From positions 1-19,920 of the forward strand of contig DFJV01000007.1 in the NCBI GenBank assembly GCA_002373205.1: a DNA stretch of 19,920 nt, in the 5' to 3' direction. How positions within the stretch are numbered: the stretch's first letter is position 1; every line of letters starts with the position of its first letter. This document shows positions 14,252-19,920 of this stretch, piece after piece. Both the position numbers and the translations under genes were made by a program. This DNA comes from Treponema sp. UBA3662 (lineage in GTDB: Bacteria; Spirochaetota; Spirochaetia; Treponematales; Treponemataceae). Below the pieces are notes generated by a model. That model did no database searches. It was not told the DNA's origin and worked only from the letters and a program-made list of their open reading frames with translations.

Positions 14252-14590
14252 CGGGTTAACAACCCGGAGATTGGGGCAGGCGAAGCCTGCCCTGGAGTTT
14301 TCTACGAAAACTCCATTAGCAAGTGCAAGCACGGCAGGGATTGGAGGGGCCCGCCGTAGGCGGGTTGCCGCAGGCAATGGAGCGGGAGCGGAACCCCGGA
14401 AAGCCCCTCAAAGATGGCCTCCTTGCCATTTTTTTCTTGTAGGAAAGAGGCAGCTGCTTTTAGCGGTCCTTTGCCCATTCGACAGGCTCAGGGACCGCAG
14501 GGACCGGGCGCTATGTGTTCTGAAAAAAATGGCAAGATGTTCTTTTATGAAACATTTGTTCAACCAAAAAAGCGCCGCAAGAAAAATATA
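14252..14590. repeat. Mosaic palindromic repeat, copy B (inverted to copy A)
   Basis: Most of the gene-free stretch 14084-14596. The core 14422-14536 (115 bp) has the same inverted ends as copy A, CTTGCCATTTTTT and AAAAAATGGCAAG. To its left are hairpins with three-base loops: CGGGTT/AACCCG (14252-14266), GGCAGGC/GCCTGCC (14275-14291), GGAGTTTTC/GAAAACTCC (14294-14314), CCCGCC/GGCGGG (14350-14364) and TTGCC/GGCAA (14365-14377). Relative to copy A it lacks the segment with the 14-bp hairpin. Its right end reaches almost to the stop codon of the UrtA-like gene at 14597. No gene is supported here. Confidence 0.8.
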
Positions 14591-14596
14591 AAAAGA

Positions 14597-15787
14597 CTAA
14601 AGCCCTTTTGCCCAGACATAGGTGCTAAGATAGGGGTCTGGTTTTACAAGGTTGTCGCTCCGCCACACTTCGTCTATAAGCCCCTTGGCGTTAACCCGGC
14701 CAATGCGCACCTGTTTTTTAAGGTGCTGGTTTTCTCCGTCTATGGTAACACTGCCCTCTGGAGCGTCAAAAGTAAGCCCCTTGGCAGCCATGCGAACGTC
14801 CTCTACGTTAAAGGTCCCGGCCTTTTTGCATGCAGCCGCCCACAGATAAACCGCTATGTAGGCAGCTTCCATTGGGTCTCCTATTACCCTGTCTTCGCCG
14901 AAGCGTTTTTTAAAGCGGGAGACAAAAAGGTGGTTGTGGAAGGATGATATTGTTTGCAGGTAGCTCCAGGAAACGTAATGCCCTTCAAGCAGATCCGAAC
15001 CTATGTAGCTAACTTCACTTTCCGAAACGGAAAAACTCATTACGGGGATTTTGTTTGCGCCAATGCCGGCAGCTTTTAACTGGGCAAAGAAGGCCTTGTT
15101 TGAGCTTCCGTTGAGTGTGTTCAATATTACGCTGGGTTTGGAAGCCTTTATCTGCTTTATTACGTCGCTAAAATCCTCGCATTCCATGTCCACGTAGCGT
15201 TCGCCCACGCACTTGCCTTTTATGTGGGAAAGGTAGGCCTTTACCATTTCGCCGGCTGTTCTGGGGAATACGTAGTCGGAGCCTACAAGGAAAACCCTTT
15301 TGCCAAAATTCCTTAGGCAGTAGTCTACGGCAGGAATAACCTGCTGGTTTGGGGCGGCACCCATGTACATGATGTTGGGGCTTGCTTCTAGGCCTTCGTA
15401 CTGGAGCGGGTACCAGAGCAGGCCAAAGATGTCCTCTTCTTCCACAACGGCCTTTACTTCCTTGCGGGATGCGGATGTCCAGCAGCCGAATATTGTGGCA
15501 ACCTTGTCTTCCGTAAGCATTTTGCGCGCCAGTTCTGCAAAGCGTTGGGGTTTGCTTTCTCCGTCCAGCTGAACAACTTCTATTGTGTGGCCAAGAACTC
15601 CGCCGGATGAATTTATTTCGTCTATGGCCATGCGCTCAATATCGCAGACAGGAATCTCGCTCTGGGCCATTGCACCGGTAAGCGAATAAAGCAGGCCGAC
15701 TTTTACTGTAGGTTTTTCTTCCACCTTCTTGCAGCCGGAAAGAAGCAGCGCAAAAAAAGCGCCAAAGGCAACTATCTTAGTTTTCAT
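14597..15787 (-). CDS. UrtA-like urea/amide-binding lipoprotein
   Basis: A 396-residue periplasmic binding protein. The signal peptide ends LLLSGC, a lipobox with Cys 19. The mature part follows UrtA and AmiC closely: 'VGLLYSLTGAMAQSE', 'GGVLGHTIEVVQLDG', 'ATIFGCWTSASRKEVK', 'LLWYPLQYEGLEASPNIMY', 'GAAPNQQVIPAVDY', 'VGSDYVFPRTAGEM', 'ILNTLNGSSNKAFF', 'GDPMEAAYIAVYLWA', 'GENQHLKKQVRIGR'. UrtA delivers urea to an ABC importer and AmiC senses short amides. No permease or ATPase gene is present on its downstream side, which is repeat DNA, so the usual urtABCDE operon is absent. The ATG overlaps the cyclase stop codon (ATGA) and GGAG lies eight bases upstream, so it is translated with the cyclase and may act as its sensor. 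That coupling is an inference. Confidence 0.85.
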   Translation of the reverse strand: MKTKIVAFGAFFALLLSGCKKVEEKPTVKVGLLYSLTGAMAQSEIPVCDIERMAIDEINSSGGVLGHTIEVVQLDGESKPQRFAELARKMLTEDKVATIFGCWTSASRKEVKAVVEEEDIFGLLWYPLQYEGLEASPNIMYMGAAPNQQVIPAVDYCLRNFGKRVFLVGSDYVFPRTAGEMVKAYLSHIKGKCVGERYVDMECEDFSDVIKQIKASKPSVILNTLNGSSNKAFFAQLKAAGIGANKIPVMSFSVSESEVSYIGSDLLEGHYVSWSYLQTISSFHNHLFVSRFKKRFGEDRVIGDPMEAAYIAVYLWAAACKKAGTFNVEDVRMAAKGLTFDAPEGSVTIDGENQHLKKQVRIGRVNAKGLIDEVWRSDNLVKPDPYLSTYVWAKGL

Positions 15788-18700
15788 TCGTCTTCTCCCA
15801 TAATAACGTCGTAGGTGGTCATAAGCCCCTTGCCCTTTATGTCACATTCAATAGGACCTGAGAATTTTATGTCTGTGTCCTTGAGCCTTTCGTAAACCGC
15901 GGCGGAAACCCTTATTCCTCCAGGGGAACAGGCAGACTCCATGCGGCTTGCAACGTTGACGGTGTTGCCCCACACATCGTAGATGAATTTGGTCTTTCCT
16001 ATAACACCTGCGCTAACAGGCCCACGGTTAAGGCCTATCCTTATGTTGAATTTTATCTTTGCGCTAGCGTTGTAGTCCCTAAGGTCTTGGTACATGCCCT
16101 TGGCAAATTCCACCATGATGCGTGCGTGGTCTTCGTTGAGCGAAGGTAGGCCGCAGCCTGCCATGTATGCGTCTCCGATTGTCTTTATCTTTTCTACACC
16201 CATGCGCTTGGCCCTTTCGTCAAAGCGGCTAAAGAGGTCGTTTAGGGCGTATACAATTTCTGCGGCGGTGTGCTCGCTGGAAGTCTTGGTAAAGCTTACT
16301 ATGTCGGAAAAAAGCATGGTAACGTCTGCAAAGCTTTCACCTATGGCGCGGACGCTGTCCTTGAGTTCCTTTGCAATCTTGTCGGGAAGGATTGCGTGCA
16401 GAAGCTGGTCGGACTTTTCCTTTTCCACGGCAAGCTCTTTTGTGCGTTCCTTAACAAGCCCTTCAAGCCTTATGTTTTCCAGGGTTACGGCCCTTTCCTT
16501 AAGGTAGAAAATGGTGATAACCGTTGCAAGGAAGAATACAGTGCAGACAATCCAGAACCATTCCGTCTGCCAGATGTAGGGCTTTTGCAAAAAGAGCATG
16601 GTCTCCGCCTTGTCGGACATGATTCCGTCTCCGTTTATTGCAGAAACCATGAATGTGTAGCGGCCAGGCTTTAGGTTGGTGTAAGAAACAGACCTTTCCG
16701 TGTTTGGGGTGGAAAAATCATCGTCAAAACCTGTCAGCTGGTGGGTGAATAAGATGCGCTCAGGTGCGTCAAAGCTAAGGCCGGTGTATTTTATGTCCAC
16801 ACGCTTTGTGCCGGGCTTAAGTTCAATAACTTTGTCAAAATCCTTGTATTCAACGGTGTCTACCCTTAGGTTTTCTATGCAGACAAGAGGCTTTATTTGG
16901 CTGCCGCGAACCTTTACCGGATTGTAAACAGCAACACCATCCACCATTGGGAACCAGAGCATTCCGTCCCTGTCGCAAATGCTTACTGCGGTGGAAGTTG
17001 GACCGTCGGAGTCAAGGCCGTCGCTCTTGCTGTAGTATTTGGGAACAATCACGTCGCTAACGCCTTTGGCAACTTCGCTAAGCTTACCGCTGGAAACGGA
17101 AGAAATGCCGTAGTTGCTCGTCATCCAGACATTGCCAGCCCTGTCTTGTAAAAGCTGGAAGACTGAATCCGTGCCAAGTCCCTGCTCTGCCCTAATCACT
17201 TCAAATTTTTCCGGAAGCACGTCCTTTGAACTGTCGTAGTCGGGGCACCTTGTTATGCCGCTTCCAGAGCAAATCCAGTATGCGCCCATATTATCCTGCG
17301 AAATCTTAAATACAACGTTACCCGCAAGACCGTTATTTGTAGTTATCCAGCCAAAAAGCGTCTCGTCCCGCATAAGGTAGACACCGCCGCCGTCCGTGCC
17401 AATCCAGACAACGTCGTTGGGGTCGCGGTAGAGGCACATTACGTACTCGTTTTCAAGACCGTCCAGCTGCTTAAAATTCTTTATGCTACCGTCCTTGTGG
17501 ATTATGCTAAGGCCGGTGGTTGTGCCAACATAAAGCTCTCCCTGGGAACCTTCTATTGCAACCCTAACCTTGTTACCGGCAAGACCTTCGTCCGTGCTCC
17601 AAGAGGTAATCTTTCTACTTGCCTGATTGTAGCGTAACTGCCCGGGCTTTCTGTAGCAGCTTACCAGTATGTCACCGTTTTGTGCAGTGGCAACGTGGCG
17701 GATTCTTATGTCCTTGGTGTATTTGGTAAGGGCATTGGTCTCCTGCTTACCGTCTACATAGCAGAACAAGCCGGAATCAGTTCCAACCCATACCCTGCCG
17801 TCCTTTCCTTCCGCTATGGCATTGGAAGTTTCTCCAGTGCGGAACATCTTAAAGCGGCTGCGGGTCATCTTGCCTACACCGTTTCTGTCCGTAGCAATCC
17901 AGATGTTGCCTTCGCGGTCAGAGATAATCCTGTTTATCTTAGCACTCTGAATTTCTGCCTTGTCACAGACATGGAATTTTCCCTCGCTGTAGACCACAAG
18001 ACCGGATTCCGTACCAAACCAAACATTTCCGTCCTGAGCCTGAAAAATAGCAGTAACCGGAATGCTGTCCAGAATTGTTCCTGTGTGAACGGCAATAGCT
18101 TCTCCGCCTACAATCTTTACAAGGCCTGAATTGTCCGTGCCAACCCAAAAGTTTCCGTCCCTGTCCTGGCAAACGTCCGTAACCGCATAGTCGCCAAATT
18201 TATCCATGGAAGGAATTGTACGGAAAAGGCCGTCCTTAAAGACAAAAAGCCCCTTGTCGTTCTCCGTAGTAAGCCAAACACGACCGTCCCTATCGCAAAT
18301 AAGCTGGGTGGAAATAACGCCCTTGGAAACCGTACCCGCCTCAAACTGGGGGTTAAAGAGGTGGCGGCTCTTGGACATGTAGACAACGCCACCGGCAGTT
18401 CCAACCCACACGTTCTTGTCCTTGTCCTCCACAATCGCACGGATTGAATTGTTGGGTAGACCGTTCTGGGTGGTAAAAGTCATATTCAAATCCGGCTGCA
18501 AAAGCTGCACACCTTCGTCGTTGGAGCCTATCCAAAGGTTTCCTGAACTATCCTCCACAACAACGCGTACGGAAGCAAAAGTAAGCCCATTGTCCTTGCT
18601 GCGCCTCATAGTGGAAAAAGCCACTCCGTCAAAGCGCACGAGTCCTTCGTAAGTACCTATATTAATAAAGCCGTCGCTGGTTTGCGCAATGTCAGTAGCC

Positions 18701-18828
18701 GTCGTTCCAGAAAGGCCTCCAAAAGAAGTCCACTGCTGGTAAACGTAATTGTCAAAAAATGACGACTGAGACGCCAGCTGCATGCAAAAGGCAAAAGCCG
18801 CTGCTGCCAATACCAAGATTTTTTTCAT
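15784..18828 (-). CDS. Receptor adenylate cyclase with propeller sensor
   Basis: A 1014-residue protein from the ATG at 18828, where a signal peptide begins; the frame is open 29 codons further but that extension is lysine-rich and overlaps the promoter. Order: signal peptide (1-20), about 14 Reg_prop repeats with units such as 'NLWIGSNDEGV', 'NVWVGTAGGV', 'VVWIGTDGGGV' (probably two seven-bladed propellers), a Y_Y_Y domain with 'YTNLKPGRYTFMVSAINGDG', one membrane helix (about 757-776), a coiled-coil linker, and a class III cyclase domain (about 835-1010). All catalytic residues are visible: metal-binding D842 (FSDIVSFT) and D886, adenine-specifying K882 (KIKTIGD) and D951 (YDVWGNTVN), N958 and R962. 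It should make cAMP in response to a periplasmic ligand. First gene of the operon with the UrtA-like lipoprotein. Confidence 0.9.
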   Translation of the reverse strand: MKKILVLAAAAFAFCMQLASQSSFFDNYVYQQWTSFGGLSGTTATDIAQTSDGFINIGTYEGLVRFDGVAFSTMRRSKDNGLTFASVRVVVEDSSGNLWIGSNDEGVQLLQPDLNMTFTTQNGLPNNSIRAIVEDKDKNVWVGTAGGVVYMSKSRHLFNPQFEAGTVSKGVISTQLICDRDGRVWLTTENDKGLFVFKDGLFRTIPSMDKFGDYAVTDVCQDRDGNFWVGTDNSGLVKIVGGEAIAVHTGTILDSIPVTAIFQAQDGNVWFGTESGLVVYSEGKFHVCDKAEIQSAKINRIISDREGNIWIATDRNGVGKMTRSRFKMFRTGETSNAIAEGKDGRVWVGTDSGLFCYVDGKQETNALTKYTKDIRIRHVATAQNGDILVSCYRKPGQLRYNQASRKITSWSTDEGLAGNKVRVAIEGSQGELYVGTTTGLSIIHKDGSIKNFKQLDGLENEYVMCLYRDPNDVVWIGTDGGGVYLMRDETLFGWITTNNGLAGNVVFKISQDNMGAYWICSGSGITRCPDYDSSKDVLPEKFEVIRAEQGLGTDSVFQLLQDRAGNVWMTSNYGISSVSSGKLSEVAKGVSDVIVPKYYSKSDGLDSDGPTSTAVSICDRDGMLWFPMVDGVAVYNPVKVRGSQIKPLVCIENLRVDTVEYKDFDKVIELKPGTKRVDIKYTGLSFDAPERILFTHQLTGFDDDFSTPNTERSVSYTNLKPGRYTFMVSAINGDGIMSDKAETMLFLQKPYIWQTEWFWIVCTVFFLATVITIFYLKERAVTLENIRLEGLVKERTKELAVEKEKSDQLLHAILPDKIAKELKDSVRAIGESFADVTMLFSDIVSFTKTSSEHTAAEIVYALNDLFSRFDERAKRMGVEKIKTIGDAYMAGCGLPSLNEDHARIMVEFAKGMYQDLRDYNASAKIKFNIRIGLNRGPVSAGVIGKTKFIYDVWGNTVNVASRMESACSPGGIRVSAAVYERLKDTDIKFSGPIECDIKGKGLMTTYDVIMGEDE

Positions 18829-18834
18829 AACTCT

Positions 18835-18863
18835 ATTGTACTGCAATCGCAGGCTTTTTACAA
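18835..18863 (-). promoter_or_regulatory. Promoter of the cyclase operon, leaderless type
   Basis: Minus-strand TTGTAA (18858-18863), a 17-base spacer and TACAAT (18835-18840). Six bases (AGAGTT) separate the -10 box from the ATG at 18828, and no Shine-Dalgarno is present. The rest of 18864-19027 holds no gene I can support; CCATGGAGGGCGCG at 19016-19029 also occurs in copy A (2388-2400 region). Confidence 0.65.
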
Positions 18864-19027
18864 AGATTTTTTTCTGAATTTCCTCTGAATTTTTCTTCTT
18901 TTTTTTGGCCAACATCCATGCCTCTTATGAGGCACTTGCTGGGTCGCTTGAAACTTCATTGCGAGAACCGGCATTTGTCTCCATTACTATCACATTTTTT
19001 GCATAAAAAGTAGCTCCATGGAGGGCG

Positions 19028-19080
19028 CGCAGTTTTGTGCAGGGCAAGGTCGATTGGGCAAATATTGGCTAGAAAAATCC
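19028..19080. repeat. 53-bp direct repeat, left copy
   Basis: Identical at 51 of 53 positions to 19691-19743 (differences at the 16th and 29th base). The pair brackets the toxin-antitoxin operon, 663 bp apart start to start. Confidence 0.9.
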
Positions 19081-19092
19081 CTCTACATCGAG

Positions 19093-19112
19093 TATAATGA
19101 AATCGTAGGAGG
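19093..19112 (+). promoter_or_regulatory. -10 box and Shine-Dalgarno of the toxin-antitoxin operon
   Basis: A perfect TATAAT at 19093-19098 lies upstream of a perfect AGGAGG (19107-19112), which is eight bases before the antitoxin ATG at 19120. No good -35 hexamer stands at 17 bases; TTGGCT in the direct repeat is 22 bases away. This Shine-Dalgarno decides the start against the longer open frame. Confidence 0.65.
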
Positions 19113-19119
19113 ATTTTAT

Positions 19120-19359
19120 ATGCCATACGAAGTACTGGAGAAACAAATTAGAGCATTACCGGAAGAAGCTCTTCAAGAACTAAGCCATTATGTTGGATAT
19201 TTATTTTCTATTTACACTTCATCAAGCAAAAAAACTTCTATCTCGTCAAAAGTAAATGATTTTATGAAATCAAACCCAAATGCATTTGATGAATTTAAGC
19301 CTGTCCAAAATGCTGGATTAGAAACCATAAGGGAGCTTACAAAAAATGATTCGTGGTGA
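19120..19359 (+). CDS. DUF2281-like antitoxin
   Basis: A 79-residue acidic protein that starts at the ATG behind AGGAGG. The N-terminal helix 'LEKQIRALPEEALQELSHYV' with 'GYLFSIY' follows the 'LPEE...E...YI.FL' pattern of DUF2281 antitoxins. The C-terminal half, rich in Ser, Lys and Asn and ending 'IRELTKNDSW', would be the flexible part that wraps the toxin. The last 14 bases overlap the toxin gene, the usual order of antitoxin first, toxin second. It should neutralise the MazF-like toxin and, with it, repress the operon; the latter is family knowledge, not seen in the sequence. Confidence 0.75.
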   Translation: MPYEVLEKQIRALPEEALQELSHYVGYLFSIYTSSSKKTSISSKVNDFMKSNPNAFDEFKPVQNAGLETIRELTKNDSW

Positions 19360-19684
19360 AATTTGGTGGGTAGATTTTGGCATTCCGTTTGGAAGCGAAC
19401 CGGGCAGGCGAAGGCCATCCATCATCGTTCAAAGCGATGCTTTCAACCAAACAGATATGCACACAACTATAGTAATCCCTCTTACAACAAACATGAGGCT
19501 TGCAGATTTCCCTGGCAATATCGTCCTTTCAAGTTATGAAACAAAATTACCTAAAGATTCAGTCGCCGTTACACCTCAAATTACGGTAATAGACCGGGCT
19601 CGGCTGTTGGAAATGGTATCTGCGCTGTCTTATTCCACAATGCAGGAAATTGGTTCTAACATACGCTTACTTCTTGACCTTTAA
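19346..19684 (+). CDS. MazF/PemK-type endoribonuclease toxin
   Basis: A 112-residue protein of the usual length for the family. 'MIRGEIWWVDFG' is the standard opening; 'GRRRPSIIVQSDAFN' (20-34) and 'TTIVIPLTTN' (40-49) carry the catalytic Arg (R23) and Thr (T47) positions known from MazF, and 'VTPQITVIDRARL' is the later conserved block. MazF enzymes cut single-stranded RNA at short specific sequences and stop translation. It overlaps the antitoxin gene and ends six bases before the second direct repeat. The gene appears intact. Confidence 0.9.
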   Translation: MIRGEIWWVDFGIPFGSEPGRRRPSIIVQSDAFNQTDMHTTIVIPLTTNMRLADFPGNIVLSSYETKLPKDSVAVTPQITVIDRARLLEMVSALSYSTMQEIGSNIRLLLDL

Positions 19685-19690
19685 GAAATC

Positions 19691-19743
19691 CGCAGTTTTG
19701 TGCAGAGCAAGGTCGATTAGGCAAATATTGGCTAGAAAAATCC
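19691..19743. repeat. 53-bp direct repeat, right copy
   Basis: Partner of 19028-19080 (51 of 53 identical). It begins six bases after the toxin stop codon. Confidence 0.9.
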
Positions 19744-19750
19744 CGCCAAA

Positions 19751-19772
19751 AGGGAACTTTTCGGGGTTCCCT
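19751..19772. terminator. Possible weak terminator between convergent genes
   Basis: AGGGAAC and GTTCCCT form a 7-bp stem with an eight-base loop. On the minus strand TTTT follows, on the plus strand TAAACTTT. It could end the leftward Rpn-like transcript or the toxin operon. Confidence 0.35.
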
Positions 19773-19837
19773 TAAACTTTCAACACTTCTTCTAAAGACA
19801 GAGAACAATAGTTTGCCACTTTTTCAGGGGGCATTTC
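19772..19837 (-). pseudogene. Duplicated tail module of the Rpn-like gene
   Basis: Directly after the TAA of the gene at the right edge, the same frame continues as EMPPEKVANYCSLSLEEVLKV and a second stop (19774-19772). This resembles the end of the preceding gene, APEMIAKCCSLPLEEVKEL. It looks like a second copy of the tail, now cut off by one stop codon. Independent translation from the internal ATG (20 residues) is unlikely. Confidence 0.5.
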
Positions 19838-19920
19838 TTAGGTCGTTTTTTGCAATTCCTTTACTTCTTCCAGCGGAAGAGAACAGCACTTTGCTATCAT
19901 TTCGGGAGCAATACCTTCTG
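19838..19920 (-). CDS. 3' end of a probable Rpn-family nuclease gene (partial)
   Basis: The last 26 codons of a leftward gene that begins outside the window: EGIAPEMIAKCCSLPLEEV then KELQKTT and TAA. Many Rpn-family recombination-promoting nucleases (PD-(D/E)xK, often labelled putative transposases) in spirochaetes end with a short helical motif of the form 'G.s.e.IA..tgLs.EEI..L', which this fits. The catalytic part is not in the window, so the call rests only on the tail. Confidence 0.45.
   Translation of the reverse strand, partial: EGIAPEMIAKCCSLPLEEVKELQKTT

Noticed and set aside
14597..15787. Start of a complete urea ABC importer operon
   Set aside because: The downstream side (14590 and lower) is repeat DNA, followed by the unrelated zinc-ribbon operon. 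No permease or ATPase gene is present.
15784..18828. Guanylate cyclase
   Set aside because: The base-specifying residues are Lys (KIKTIGD) and Asp (YDVWG), as in adenylate cyclases. Guanylate cyclases have Glu and Cys or similar there.

Overview
The window looks like spirochaete DNA, most probably a host-associated Treponema. The grounds are the mix of short-lipobox lipoproteins, an SH3b periplasmic protein, a propeller-receptor adenylate cyclase, a Rpn-type nuclease tail, and a backbone of medium GC crossed by an AT-rich accessory block. No rRNA, tRNA or CRISPR was seen, and the genus call is an inference.

Layout. (1) 1-247: the first codons of a leftward gene behind a strong promoter with four operator-like repeats, then a terminator. 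(2) 248-2065: a DUF4153 membrane protein (-). (3) 2066-2670: gene-free DNA filled with hairpin repeats. (4) 2671-4674: a rightward pair, a membrane-anchored propeller-like protein and a LytM/M23-like protein that has lost its catalytic histidines. (5) 4685-6301: two leftward exported proteins (SH3b protein and lipoprotein), each with its own promoter. (6) 6452-11877: an AT-rich accessory block, all leftward. From its upstream (right) end it holds an AIPR-family anti-phage protein, an attC-like site, a small membrane protein with a pseudopilin-like stretch, a ribbon-helix-helix regulator with its own operator, a second attC-like site, then a four-gene run (pseudopilin-like lipoprotein, unknown protein, leucine-rich-repeat protein, GNAT acetyltransferase). 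(7) 12004-14032: an operon of a zinc-ribbon membrane protein and a TPM-domain protein. (8) 14033-14596: gene-free DNA carrying an inverted copy of the repeat at 2150-2575. (9) 14597-18828: a two-gene operon of a receptor adenylate cyclase and a UrtA-like urea/amide-binding lipoprotein that overlap by four bases. (10) 19028-19743: a DUF2281/MazF-type toxin-antitoxin pair between 53-bp direct repeats, followed by the tail of a leftward Rpn-like gene.

Main points of interest: the two attC-like sites, which suggest integron-style cassettes carrying a phage-defence gene; the cyclase/UrtA-like operon, which suggests a periplasmic urea or amide signal read out as cAMP; the mosaic hairpin repeat present in two inverted copies; direct repeats around the toxin-antitoxin pair; and three promoters whose -10 box lies only 6-7 bases before the start codon, which predicts leaderless mRNAs.
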